Shown here in pieces: positions 8,379-17,334 of a stretch of DNA of 64,000 nt. The position numbers were made by a program, and so were the translations under genes. Under the pieces are notes generated by a model. The model was not told where the DNA came from and ran no database searches. It saw only the letters and a list, made by a program, of their open reading frames with translations. The DNA is taken from contig NC_019771.1 of assembly GCF_000317695.1 (NCBI RefSeq), positions 1,568,001 to 1,632,000 on the forward strand, read 5' to 3'. The stretch's first letter is position 1; each line of letters starts with the position of its first letter. The DNA is from Anabaena cylindrica PCC 7122 (GTDB lineage Bacteria; Cyanobacteriota; Cyanobacteriia; Cyanobacteriales; Nostocaceae).

Positions 8379-9917
8379 ATGACTAAATATAGCAAATTAA
8401 AAAGCTCTCCCTCCGCCGCAGTTAGAGCCAATCTGGATTATCCTGTCATTGATACTGATGTTCACACTAATGACTTTACTCCTGCCCTTGAGGATTATAT
8501 TGCTCACTACGGCGGTGTGAAGCTGGTAGATGAATTACGCAAGGCTGAATCTTCTCGTCTTAATTCCAAGTCTGAAGGTAAAGACTGGTATGAACAAACT
8601 CCAGAAGAACGCCAGTATAATCGCACATTGCGATCGCCTTGGTGGGCTAGAGTTACCCGTAATACCTTAGATTTGGCTACCTACACTCTCCCTGCATTAC
8701 TCTATGAACGTCAAGCAGAGCAAGGTTCAGACTATTCAGTATTATTTCCTAATAATGCCTTAGCTGCGGCTGGTGCAAGTAAGGAGAATCGGCAATTATT
8801 GCAACGGGCGATTAATCACTATCACGCCGATATTTACCGCAAATATAGCGATCGCCTGACAGTAGTAGCTGGTATCCCCATGACTACTCCCCAAGAAGCG
8901 ATTGAAGAGTTAGAGTTTGCAGTCAAAACACTAGGATTGAAGGTAGCTAACATTCCTGGTGGTGTAAAAAGACCAATTAAAGCGATCGCAGATAAATACC
9001 CAGCCGATCAATTCCCTGAAATTGGCAAATATGCTTCCTACATTGACTTCTTTGGACTAGATAGTGAATACGACTATGATCCCTTCTGGGCTAAAGCCGT
9101 CGAATTAGGCGTACCTCTCACCACTCATTATGGTAGTCAAGGATGGACTGGACGCTCCTCCATCAGTAACTACATGAACAACCACATCGGTCACTTTGGT
9201 GATGGTTCACAAGCATTTGCGAAAGCCTTGTTCTTTGGTGGTGTAACTAGAAGATTCCCACAATTGCGTGTGGGGATGCTTGAAGGCGGTGCAGATTGGG
9301 GCGCTCACGTCTACATTCATTTGGTAGATCGTTTCTCCAAACGGAGTTTAGAAGGATTGCAAAACTACAATCCAGACCTCACCAACGCTGATGAGTTGTT
9401 TGAGTTATTTGCAGAGTATGGTGGAGAAATTACTCAAGGATATTCTCTCAGCAAAGAAGAGTTAACCAAGAGTGTATTGGGTTCTTCCTTCAACCGTCAT
9501 AGCCGTTCACCAGTGGGTAGTGAATTGGAAGATTTTGGTGCAGCAGGGATTCAGTCAATTGAAGATATCCGCGATCACTGGGTGAACAGTTTCTTCTTTG
9601 GTTCTGAATCAGATGATCGTACTATAGCTGCGGCATTCAACGACAAAGCCAACCCATTGGGAGTCAAGCTTAACGCCATTTACTCCTCCGATGTTGGTCA
9701 CTGGGATGTACCCGATCTCACCGCACCTTTAGCTGAAAGCTGGGATTTGGTCAGAGAAGGCGTAATTTCTGAAGCTGATTTCAAAGCTTATGTATTTGGC
9801 AATCCCCACAAATTCTACACCCAAGCCAACCCCGATTTCTTCAAAGGTACGGCGGTAGAATCCAAACTACCTAAAACCGAATCTCAACCAGTAGATAAGA
9901 CCTTGGTAGCTGTGTAA
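8379..9917 (+). CDS. amidohydrolase-2 family metal-dependent hydrolase
   Basis: A 512-residue TIM-barrel hydrolase. DYPVIDTDVHTNDFTPAL near the start supplies the first metal-site region, followed by LFPNNALAAAG, VAGIPMTTPQEAIEELEFA, a central THYGSQGW, MLEGGADWGAHV and the C-terminal YSSDVGHWDVPDLTAPL, the conserved Asp/His end of amidohydrolase-2 barrels. A TTG at 8352 is in frame, but ATG 8379 has AAGGAA at the right distance. Family members hydrolyse or decarboxylate ring and amide substrates. In this cluster it probably processes the product of a monooxygenase. Confidence 0.85.
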   Translation: MTKYSKLKSSPSAAVRANLDYPVIDTDVHTNDFTPALEDYIAHYGGVKLVDELRKAESSRLNSKSEGKDWYEQTPEERQYNRTLRSPWWARVTRNTLDLATYTLPALLYERQAEQGSDYSVLFPNNALAAAGASKENRQLLQRAINHYHADIYRKYSDRLTVVAGIPMTTPQEAIEELEFAVKTLGLKVANIPGGVKRPIKAIADKYPADQFPEIGKYASYIDFFGLDSEYDYDPFWAKAVELGVPLTTHYGSQGWTGRSSISNYMNNHIGHFGDGSQAFAKALFFGGVTRRFPQLRVGMLEGGADWGAHVYIHLVDRFSKRSLEGLQNYNPDLTNADELFELFAEYGGEITQGYSLSKEELTKSVLGSSFNRHSRSPVGSELEDFGAAGIQSIEDIRDHWVNSFFFGSESDDRTIAAAFNDKANPLGVKLNAIYSSDVGHWDVPDLTAPLAESWDLVREGVISEADFKAYVFGNPHKFYTQANPDFFKGTAVESKLPKTESQPVDKTLVAV

Positions 9918-9934
9918 ATAACCTTGTAAACCAC

Positions 9935-9960
9935 TAGAGACGTTCCATGGAACGTCTCTA
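9935..9960. repeat. 26-bp perfect palindrome (dispersed hairpin repeat)
   Basis: A self-complementary 26-mer with half-site TAGAGACGTTCCA follows the amidohydrolase gene by 17 bp and could act as a terminator hairpin. A degenerate copy lies at 10034-10065 and a third at 52780-52811. Recurrence in unrelated intergenic regions suggests a small mobile palindromic repeat. Confidence 0.7.
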
Positions 9961-9983
9961 CATCAATAGATAATGAGGAAGAC

Positions 9984-10014
<31 letters not shown>

Positions 10015-10033
10015 TTAAGAAGAGAGAAGATTA

Positions 10034-10065
10034 GATTGTAGACGTTCCATTTAACTTCTCTACAA
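10034..10065. repeat. degenerate copy of the TAGAGACGTTCC palindrome
   Basis: TTGTAGACGTTCCAT followed by an imperfect complement ending CTCTACAA. It lies 75 bp after the perfect copy, between the amidohydrolase and the alpha/beta hydrolase genes. The two copies flank a purine-rich stretch with repeated CAGAGG units. Confidence 0.55.
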
Positions 10066-10147
10066 GGCTTCTGGAAAATGCAGATTTAATTTTCACCAGA
10101 TGTTTATTGTCAGGTATTTGCAAACGCACATTTGAGGATTTAAAACT

Positions 10148-10810
10148 ATGTCAGTTGAAAAAAGATCCCACGACACCAGCAATGGTTCATTACCTTATAT
10201 TTTCTCTTCTGCTAATACCGATAAACCCGCCCCTTTAGTATTATTTCTGCATGGAGCAAAAGACAGAGGAACAGATATTAATGTTTTACTAAAATGGGGT
10301 TTCCCTCTTTTCGTAGATTCATCAACATCCTTACCCTACTTCTTTGTTGCCCCTCAACTTCCTGAAGGACAGACTTGGGTAGATAGAGCAGAAGATGTAA
10401 TTGCTTTACTTGATCATATCATTGCCACCCAACCCGTAGATCCATCCAGTGTGATCATATCTGGATTCAGTTTAGGAACGGCTGGAGCTTGGCATATCGC
10501 CTCTTCCTATCCAGGTCGCTTTGCCGGTTTAGTAGCCACATCAGGTCGTGTACCCCAAACATTAGAAGCAACCCAAATAGCTGCACTCAAAGAAATTTCA
10601 ATCCAAATATTCCAAGGTGCAAAAGACGAAAAACTTTCAATTGAGGGTACACAAAATATTGTTAATATCCTGCATGAAGCGGGAGCAAAAGTAGATTTTA
10701 CTGTATTACCTGAAGGCGATCATTTTATTGCTGATGAAGTTTACAGTAACCCAACATTGCAACAATGGCTGGTTTCACAAAGCCTTCGTCAGCCGGCTGT
10801 AGTAAGTTGA
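10148..10810 (+). CDS. alpha/beta hydrolase (esterase/dienelactone-hydrolase type)
   Basis: A 220-residue cytosolic hydrolase. LVLFLHGAKDRG gives the oxyanion-hole HG motif, GFSLGTAGAWHIASSYPGRF the nucleophile elbow (G-x-S-x-G) near residue 117, IFQGAKDEKLS the acidic residue and EGDHFIADEVY the catalytic His near 200. Size and motifs fit small carboxylesterase/phospholipase-like enzymes. It is fifth from the end of the plus-strand cluster, with spacers of about 230 bp on both sides, so it may have its own promoter. Confidence 0.8.
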   Translation: MSVEKRSHDTSNGSLPYIFSSANTDKPAPLVLFLHGAKDRGTDINVLLKWGFPLFVDSSTSLPYFFVAPQLPEGQTWVDRAEDVIALLDHIIATQPVDPSSVIISGFSLGTAGAWHIASSYPGRFAGLVATSGRVPQTLEATQIAALKEISIQIFQGAKDEKLSIEGTQNIVNILHEAGAKVDFTVLPEGDHFIADEVYSNPTLQQWLVSQSLRQPAVVS

Positions 10811-11037
10811 ATCAGAGAATAATAAGCCAATATTATATGAGGCTGCCCAGAATTATGAAATCAATAAATTTATCCCTCTTTATCCGCGTTAATTTGCGTT
10901 TATCTGCGGTCAATTATTATTGATATCTTATTTTATGCAGCTTCAAATTAATTTGGTACATATATTTAGACCATACTCTTGCTTCTCTACTTCTTTGCGC
11001 CTCTGCGTGAGATAAAAATTCTACAACTAATATTTTC

Positions 11038-12036
11038 ATGACATTACCAAATACTAAACTCGGTCAAACCGGACTCACCGTTTCTCGACTCGTTCTCGGT
11101 ACAATGACCTTCGGACTACAAACCGATGAAGAAACTTCTATAAAAATCCTCGATACCGCAGCCGAAGCAGGAATAAATTTTCTTGATACAGCCGATGTTT
11201 ATCCCCTTGGTGGTGGACTACCCACTGCTGGACGCACGGAGGAAATTATTGGCCGCTGGTTAAAAGGTAAACGCGAACATTTTATTGTTGCTACTAAAGC
11301 CGTCGGTAAAGTTGGGACTGCACCTTGGGATCAAGGATCTTCACGCAAACATATTTTAGATGCCATAGATGCTTCCCTGAGACGATTGGGAACTGATTAT
11401 GTTGACCTGTATCAATTGCACTCTGATGATGCTTCAACTCCCCTCGATGAAACTCTAGAAGCACTCGATACAATAGTTCGGGCTGGTAAAGTACGCTATA
11501 TCGGAGTTTCCAACTTCTTAGCTTACCGATTAGCCCGCGCTTTGGGTCGTGCAGATGTGCGTCATTTGACTCGTTTTGTCTCCATCCAACCCCGCTATAA
11601 TCTCTTATTCCGAGAAATTGAGCGAGAATTATTACCCTTAGCGCAAGAAGAAGGACTGGCTGTAATTCCCTACAATCCTTTAGCAGGTGGACTGCTGACA
11701 GGTAAACATAATCTTGCTGGAGGACCCACCGCAGGTACTCGTTTTACCTTGGGTGCAGCCGCAGAACGTTATCAAGAACGTTATTGGCGCGATCGCGAGT
11801 TCAATACTGTGGAGGAATTACGCACAGTCGCTGATCTCGCAGGATTATCTCTCACTACTCTAGCTTTAGCTTGGGTTTTGGCTAATCCAATTATTACAGC
11901 CCCCATTATTGGTGCTAGTTGTCCAGAACAACTTGCTGACAGTCTCAAAGCTGTGGAAGTCAAACTAGATGACAATTTGAAACAAAAATTAAACGACATC
12001 ACCGCCGAATATCGTAGGGGAGATTCTCTGCGTTAG
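11038..12036 (+). CDS. aldo/keto reductase
   Basis: A 332-residue NADPH-dependent TIM-barrel oxidoreductase. LGQTGLTVSRLVLGTMTFG opens the protein, NFLDTADVYPLGGG carries the catalytic Asp and Tyr, ATKAVGKVG the Lys, DLYQLHSDD the His, and VRYIGVSN and PIIGASCPEQL are standard AKR signatures. The second half binds the cofactor phosphate. It probably reduces an aldehyde or ketone made by upstream oxidations. It precedes the binding-protein gene by about 125 bp. Confidence 0.9.
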   Translation: MTLPNTKLGQTGLTVSRLVLGTMTFGLQTDEETSIKILDTAAEAGINFLDTADVYPLGGGLPTAGRTEEIIGRWLKGKREHFIVATKAVGKVGTAPWDQGSSRKHILDAIDASLRRLGTDYVDLYQLHSDDASTPLDETLEALDTIVRAGKVRYIGVSNFLAYRLARALGRADVRHLTRFVSIQPRYNLLFREIERELLPLAQEEGLAVIPYNPLAGGLLTGKHNLAGGPTAGTRFTLGAAAERYQERYWRDREFNTVEELRTVADLAGLSLTTLALAWVLANPIITAPIIGASCPEQLADSLKAVEVKLDDNLKQKLNDITAEYRRGDSLR

Positions 12037-12163
12037 AACCGAATATTAACTCTCTTCCAAACCTTGAATTTTGAATTGGTGGTCAGGATCTCAACGCCCG
12101 AATTTTTGCTAGATGACCACCAAAAGTTATTTAAATCAGAAATATCTCGTGGATAAAACAGCT

Positions 12164-13204
12164 ATGATTAAACGTCGTCGTTTTCTCAATTTTGCTACAT
12201 CAAGTCTATGTGGTTTTTCTATGGCATATCTGTTAGGAAGTTGTAGCGACCAAAACCCGGAGGACGTGGCAAAAAGTCCCAGTTCCTTGGATATAAAAAC
12301 TAAGGTTCTCCGCATGGGTTATCAAAGTGCGGGGGATCTATTCAGAAATCGCAAAGTTTTAGAGAAACGCTTAGAGCCGTTGGGAATTAAGGTGGAATGG
12401 GCGCAATTTGCCCAAGGTCCTCAACTTATGGAAGGGATGCGTGTTGGCAAAATTGATGTGGGATCAGTGGGAGAAACACCACCAATTTTTGCCCAAGTAG
12501 CTAGTTCCAATCTTGTTTATGTGGTGGGTACACAAAGAACCGCAACTACAGGAACAAGTAGTGTTATTGCCGTACCACCGGAATCTCCACTGAAGAAGTT
12601 TGAGGATATTAAAGGGCAAGAAGTATATTTTCAAAAAGGCTCGGCATCCCACTATTTTATTCTCAGAGCTTTGCAGTCAATTGGCTTAACTATCAAGGAT
12701 ATTAAAATCAAAAGTCTGCCGACTGTCGAGGCATCTGGTGCTTTTCTCCAAGGTAAAATTCCCGTTTGGATGACGAATGATCCATACTATGCGATCGCTG
12801 AAAAAGCGGGTCGAATTCGTGTCCTCAAAAATTCTGTAGGGTTAGATTCTCCTGGTGGTTACTATATTGCTGATCGAAAATTTGCCAAAGAAAATCCTGG
12901 CTTACTCAAAATTATTATTGAAGAACTTCATGCTCTCGATAAATGGGCAGATGGCAATCGAGATGAAGTGGCTAAGTTGATGATCACTGAACAAAAGTTA
13001 GATCAAGATGTGGCTGCAAGAGTGATATCTCGTCGTTCTTTTGCCGGACGTAGAGGACTCAGCCCTGCACTAATCGCTGAACAGCAACGGGTGGCAGATT
13101 TGTTCTTTCAAGAGGCTGTTATTCCTAAAAAAATCAACATTAAGGAAGCCTTACTTTCACCTGATTTATATGCTGCAATCACACCACCAGAAATTATGGT
13201 TTAG
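12164..13204 (+). CDS. ABC transporter substrate-binding lipoprotein, aliphatic-sulfonate type
   Basis: A 346-residue SsuA/TauA-like periplasmic binding protein. It starts MIKRRRFLNFATSSLCGFSM, a Tat-like R-R-x-F-L signal, and continues to a lipobox LLGSC. The mature part has VLRMGYQSAGDLF, VEWAQFAQGPQLMEGMRVG, DVGSVGETPPIFAQ and VWMTNDPYYAIAEKAGRIRV, typical of sulfonate/nitrate/taurine binders. An in-frame ATG at 12113 would add 17 residues before the signal peptide; I prefer 12164 because the signal is then N-terminal, though neither start has a clear ribosome binding site. No SsuC/TauC permease or import ATPase gene follows. Confidence 0.85.
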   Translation: MIKRRRFLNFATSSLCGFSMAYLLGSCSDQNPEDVAKSPSSLDIKTKVLRMGYQSAGDLFRNRKVLEKRLEPLGIKVEWAQFAQGPQLMEGMRVGKIDVGSVGETPPIFAQVASSNLVYVVGTQRTATTGTSSVIAVPPESPLKKFEDIKGQEVYFQKGSASHYFILRALQSIGLTIKDIKIKSLPTVEASGAFLQGKIPVWMTNDPYYAIAEKAGRIRVLKNSVGLDSPGGYYIADRKFAKENPGLLKIIIEELHALDKWADGNRDEVAKLMITEQKLDQDVAARVISRRSFAGRRGLSPALIAEQQRVADLFFQEAVIPKKINIKEALLSPDLYAAITPPEIMV

Positions 13205-13287
13205 CAAATAGTACCGCTATGTTACTCAATTTAATACTATCGGACGGTTAATCCAGCCGTCTATTTTTATTTTTTACAGCAGCTAAA

Positions 13288-15120
13288 ATGACTAAAAAGG
13301 TAAGACTTTCTAAATCTTTTCAACGCGCTCCCAATGCGCCAAACTTGCCAGACACTCCCTTCCAATTTATTTGTTATTTCGTTAATCAGTTCCGCTGGTG
13401 GTATGTGTTAATGGTGTCTCTGGAAATCATACACGCCACCTGTGGGATAATGTTGCCCTATGCGATTGGTGAGATGATCCGCAGTGTCACACGCTCCACA
13501 GGAGACAGCAAACTCATTTTTGATAGCTTGAAGCAACCCTTGATCCTGTTCACATCCCTGAGTATAGGTGAAGTGGTATTTGGGCGATCGGCTGGACTGT
13601 TGCAAACTATTCTCCATCCTATCCACAGACAGCATATTGTGCGATCGCTCTATGCCTATTTACAACAACATTCCCATCGTTATCTTAGCAGTAGTTTTGC
13701 TGGCGCATTAGCACATCGGATTGCGGAAACTTCCCTGGGTGTCACGCAAACCATGCAAATGACGATTACTGAATTTATGCCAGTAATTATCGTTTATATC
13801 GTCTCTACAATTTTACTCTATCGCGTCTATCCTCCTCTAGCTGCATTTGTGGGAATTTGGGCAGTTTTATTTATCAGTATTTCCTTCTGGTTAGCGACTC
13901 GTTGCCGAATTTATGCACGGAAAGCCGCAGGAGCTAGAAGTGAAACCACTGGGATTATTGTAGATTCGGTGACAAATCTCACCAGTAGCCGACTATTTGC
14001 CCGTTTGGGTTTTGAACGCCGCTATTTGAATGAACAATTAAAGCGCGAACTCAAAGAGGTAAGAAAGTCTAACTGGTATTCTGAACAAATACGCTGGTTT
14101 CAGTTTATCTCAGCAGCAGTTCTGAAAATCGGCACTTTGTATTACTCTCTTTCTCTCTGGAGTCAAGGAAAAATTGCTACGGCTGACTTTGTTGTTGCTA
14201 CCAGTTTATCACTGTTAATCATTAGTGAAGCCCGCAATTTAAGCAAACGGTTTTTGGAATTGTTTGAACATATTGGTAATATCGCCAATGGTGTGAATAC
14301 TATCATTCAACCCCATGAAATTATTGATCGGGACAATGCTATAAATCATGCCATCACTAAAGGTAGCATTGAGTTTCGGCAGGTGCATTTCAGCTACTCA
14401 TCAGAGAAGACTGTATTCACTAATCTCTCTGTCACCATTCAACCAAGAGAGCGCGTTGGACTGGTGGGTTTTTCCGGTTCTGGGAAATCTACTTTTGTTA
14501 ATCTGATTTTGCGTTTATTTGACCCTCAATATGGACAAATATTAATTGATGGGGTGGATATCAAAGATATGTCTCAGGAAGCCCTACATTCGCAAATTAG
14601 CTTGATTCCTCAAGATCCTTCTCTGTTTCACCGAAGTTTGCTGGAAAATATTCTCTATGGACGTTTAGAAGCATCACAGGCGGAATTGATAGAAGCATCA
14701 CGGAAAGCTTATGCTGACGATTTTATTGCCCAAATGACGGAGGGTTATGATTCTCTGGTGGGAGAACGTGGTGTAAAATTATCTGGGGGACAAAGACAAC
14801 GGATTGCGATCGCCCGCGTTATCCTCAAAAATGCACCGATCTTAATCTTAGATGAAGCCACTTCTAGCCTTGATTCCATTACCGAAAAAGCGATTCAAGA
14901 TACTTTAGACACAGCAATGAATGGAAAAACGGTAATTGTGGTGGCACATCGTTTATCTACTATCGCACATTTAGACAGGATTTTGGTGTTTAATCACGGT
15001 CGCATTATTGAAGATGGTACACACTCTCAATTATTGGCTAAGGGTGGCGCTTATCACAGATTATGGCAAATGCAAGCCGGTGGATTTCTGCCAGTATCAA
15101 CTAATAATCATCCTCTGTAG
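13288..15120 (+). CDS. fused ABC exporter (membrane domain + ATPase)
   Basis: A 610-residue half-transporter. Residues about 30-330 hold the membrane domain (LMVSLEIIHATCGIML, MPVIIVYIVSTILLYRVYPP and further hydrophobic segments), the rest the ATPase. GLVGFSGSGKST is Walker A, LSGGQRQRIAIARVIL the signature, LILDEATSSLD Walker B and VVAHRLSTI the switch His. The fold is that of homodimeric MsbA/ABCB exporters. It lies 83 bp after the sulfonate-type binding protein, and its last 20 bp overlap a convergent toxin gene. Its substrate is unknown; export of a toxic product fits the context. Confidence 0.9.
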   Translation: MTKKVRLSKSFQRAPNAPNLPDTPFQFICYFVNQFRWWYVLMVSLEIIHATCGIMLPYAIGEMIRSVTRSTGDSKLIFDSLKQPLILFTSLSIGEVVFGRSAGLLQTILHPIHRQHIVRSLYAYLQQHSHRYLSSSFAGALAHRIAETSLGVTQTMQMTITEFMPVIIVYIVSTILLYRVYPPLAAFVGIWAVLFISISFWLATRCRIYARKAAGARSETTGIIVDSVTNLTSSRLFARLGFERRYLNEQLKRELKEVRKSNWYSEQIRWFQFISAAVLKIGTLYYSLSLWSQGKIATADFVVATSLSLLIISEARNLSKRFLELFEHIGNIANGVNTIIQPHEIIDRDNAINHAITKGSIEFRQVHFSYSSEKTVFTNLSVTIQPRERVGLVGFSGSGKSTFVNLILRLFDPQYGQILIDGVDIKDMSQEALHSQISLIPQDPSLFHRSLLENILYGRLEASQAELIEASRKAYADDFIAQMTEGYDSLVGERGVKLSGGQRQRIAIARVILKNAPILILDEATSSLDSITEKAIQDTLDTAMNGKTVIVVAHRLSTIAHLDRILVFNHGRIIEDGTHSQLLAKGGAYHRLWQMQAGGFLPVSTNNHPL

Positions 15121-15469
15121 GTAATGTATCAAAATTATTAATAATTTGGCAAATTTCAGACACTTCAATATTACTTTGATCTGATTTTGAGTAAATGTCC
15201 AGTAAAACAACTAATGTAGTATTTGCAATCCAGTATATTAAACGATAACCTCCACTTTTACCTTTTTGACTATCACTATTTTTAACCCGCACTTTCATGA
15301 CTGTGAACCCAGTTCCAGGAATTTGATCACCTGGAAATTCTCCCATCTGTAACATTTCTAAAATCGGCTGGAGATCCACTTGAATTTGGCGGTATTTTTT
15401 GGCTAAAATTCTCAGTCTCCGCCTAAATTCAGGTGTTAATCTAATTTCGATTAAAAAAGAATCAGTCAA
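15101..15469 (-). CDS. RelE/ParE-superfamily toxin
   Basis: A 122-residue basic protein: IEIRLTPEFRRRLRILAKKY at the N-terminus, FTVMKVRVKNSDSQKGKSGG in the middle and YRLIYWIANTTLVVLLDIYS near the end, the beta-sheet pattern of RelE-like mRNA interferases. The start is TTG at 15469, supported by GGAGG about 9 bp upstream within the antitoxin gene; the two genes overlap by 8 bp. Its 3' end overlaps the end of the ABC exporter gene by 20 bp on the other strand. Confidence 0.75.
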   Translation of the reverse strand: MTDSFLIEIRLTPEFRRRLRILAKKYRQIQVDLQPILEMLQMGEFPGDQIPGTGFTVMKVRVKNSDSQKGKSGGYRLIYWIANTTLVVLLDIYSKSDQSNIEVSEICQIINNFDTLPTEDDY

Positions 15470-15707
15470 CGTTAATGTCCTCCCAAAGTTGAGAAATTGG
15501 GAGAGTTTGTCCCGTTACAGCTTGTTGCCAAGATTTGCGAAAGCTTTCAGATGAAAAATCTGTATCATCTTTTATATCGTTTTGAGTTTGAACTTCCAGA
15601 GAATGGGTTTTTTGAATACTGATGGATAGTATTTTTAGCAGTTCAAGCTGCTCTACTAATGAGAGATTTTGAGCAATATTGATAGCTTGTTGAAGTTGTG
15701 ATGTCAT
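15462..15707 (-). CDS. antitoxin partner of the RelE-like toxin
   Basis: An 81-residue acidic protein, LQQAINIAQNLSLVEQLELL then SISIQKTHS, ending LWEDINVD. The N-terminal helical segment is like small cyanobacterial antitoxins that precede RelE-type toxins; no clear DNA-binding fold is visible. A GGAGGTATGT-type Shine-Dalgarno sits just before the start at 15707. It forms a two-gene operon with the downstream toxin. Confidence 0.65.
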   Translation of the reverse strand: MTSQLQQAINIAQNLSLVEQLELLKILSISIQKTHSLEVQTQNDIKDDTDFSSESFRKSWQQAVTGQTLPISQLWEDINVD

Positions 15708-15797
15708 AACATACCTCCTTTTTTTATTTTACATGATTTGTTATCATCCAGTTTACACTAGACAGATGAGAGCAACTAATAGCGAGTTTTACTATTA

Positions 15798-16752
15798 GGT
15801 AGTGGTAAATATGTAGTGATAATAAAATTAGGCGCTACAACAAGAATTATAATGATGAATAAAATACCAGATAGCACCAATATGATTATCTAACTTTTTA
15901 GAGAAGGATAAAGTCTTTCTAACCAAACGAGAAATTCTTTGACGCATTGTATTATTAAAGCGTTCAATATGGTTAGTCTTGCCACTTTCTTTCCCTACTG
16001 CCTGATGACGTTTGCTAGGAATAACTTGTGCGTAAGCTGCCCAAAAATCTGTATAGCAAACAGCACATTGACGATAAACTGGTGGTAGAGAATTCCATAA
16101 TCCCCTAGCGCCATCTTCACTGCGGTCGCCTATGTAAACTCCAACTATTTCTCTAGTTTTTTATCCAAAGCTAACCAAATCCATTGCTTATTACCCTTAT
16201 GACCTACAAATGACCAAGCCTCATCACACTCAATAGTCAATTTACCTCTTGGTTTGGCTGAAACATTTACCTGAGTCGGAATCTGGGCATATTTATTATT
16301 CACATATTTTTGCAACCAAGTCTCTGAAACACGAGCAGCACGAGCAATACCTGCGAGAGGTATTTTCTCAAGTAAAAGTCTATCAATCAGTTCTATAGTA
16401 TCTTTGCTAATAACTTTATTAGTGGGATTTTCTATAAACTGTCTTTTGCAGTTTTGACACTGGTATTTTGGTTTTTGATTATGAATCTTCCCATTTTTGA
16501 CAATGTGTTGAGAACCACAATTGGGGCAAGTAGGTCTGGAGATTGACATCAATACTGAAATAGTTGAATTTAAAAACACTGATACTATACTACATATAAC
16601 ACTTAACACGTTCTCGCTAAATCATATATTTAGAAACTTTATACTTTAGAGGAGTTTCAATTAGTTGGTTAAATGTAATTCAAATTGCAACGGCTACAAA
16701 TGAATAATTTGAGTTAGAAAATATAAGATTTCACTACATATTTACCACTACC
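15798..16752 (-). mobile_element. IS1-family insertion sequence
   Basis: A 955-bp element. The terminal 22 bp (15798-15819, beginning GGTAGTGGTAAATATG) reappear perfectly inverted at 16731-16752. Inside is an IS1-type transposase in two overlapping frames. Left flank TACTATTA and right flank CCTGAATT differ, so no 8-9 bp target duplication is seen; the right junction cuts into a PP-loop gene. That pattern fits an IS1-mediated adjacent deletion after insertion. Confidence 0.85.
15828..16549 (-). CDS. IS1-family transposase, frames joined by -1 frameshift
   Basis: The first frame from ATG 16549 encodes MSISRPTCPNCGSQHIVKNG, a zinc ribbon with paired Cys (CPNC, CQNC), then an HTH and TIECDEAWSFVGHKG, which supplies catalytic D and E context, and ends ALDKKLEK at 16145. 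The -1 frame continues TREIVGVYIGDRSEDGARG, GKTNHIERFNNTMRQRISRL and ends at 15828. The switch point is AAAAAAC (read GAT AAA AAA C), the heptamer known to drive the InsA-InsB frameshift in IS1. The product of about 240 residues is therefore probably functional. A longer first frame up to 16609 exists but starts outside the family pattern. Confidence 0.85.
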
Positions 16753-16939
16753 CCTGAATTTTAATACCCAAACGTGCCTTGATGCGGTCAAGATATTCGT
16801 AAGTTTCTGGTAGTTCTTTATGGGTGTCGCAAAAAAAGTATTCCATTTCTGGAATTTCCTTATGCAGTAATACTGCTAAAGCCGTACTATCTTTCCCTCC
16901 TGAAATACCTAATATGTGTCTAACATTCTTTTGTGCCAT
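16748..16939 (-). pseudogene. PP-loop (PAPS-reductase/DndC-like) protein, truncated by IS1
   Basis: Starts MAQKNVRHILGISGGKDSTA, a clear N-type ATP pyrophosphatase PP-loop (SGGKDST), and continues YFFCDTHKELPETYEYLDRI before stopping at a TAG inside the IS1 terminal repeat after 63 residues. Full-length members (PAPS reductases, DndC-type DNA sulfur-modification enzymes) exceed 200 residues. The rest of the gene is not found on the other side of the IS, so it was deleted. Without the C-terminus DndC-like and metabolic homologues cannot be told apart. Confidence 0.8.
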
Positions 16940-17064
16940 GATTATTTTTGAGTGTTGCTTGATGAATGTATCAATATTTATCGAACTTTAGCAAGTATAT
17001 GAGAGTTATGTGTAGCATTTTTCTGCTTTTATTTGTTTGCATTAAGTTCGTGCAAATTTAGTTT

Positions 17065-17319
17065 TTATTTAACCAAATACTTCCGTAACAAAATTTTTCC
17101 CTGTTCCCCCCATTCCCCAAGCTTCTGCTCAATCTTGTCCATAGCCATAGGTGAAGACTTGGAGCGGCCATTCTCCCAACGGTTAATAGTGCCATAGGTC
17201 ACGCCTAGATAAGCTCCGAACTGTTCTTGAGTAAGTCCAGTCAACAGGCAGAACTCCCGAATTAGCCCCCCAATTTCGGGTTGTTTGACCACCAATGGTC
17301 TTTTTAACATCTGGTTCAT
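17065..17319 (-). CDS. small XRE-family transcriptional regulator
   Basis: About 84 residues containing one HTH-XRE domain: LLTGLTQEQFGAYLGVTYGT then INRWENGRSKSSPMAMDKIE. A TTG at 17334 is in frame; ATG 17319 or 17310 (MLKRPLVV) are more likely starts. The gene lies upstream of the truncated PP-loop gene with about 125 bp between. In many genomes such a regulator precedes DNA-modification or restriction genes, so it may once have controlled the lost locus; that is inference. Confidence 0.75.
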   Translation of the reverse strand: MNQMLKRPLVVKQPEIGGLIREFCLLTGLTQEQFGAYLGVTYGTINRWENGRSKSSPMAMDKIEQKLGEWGEQGKILLRKYLVK

Positions 17320-17334
17320 TGCCTGATGTAACAA

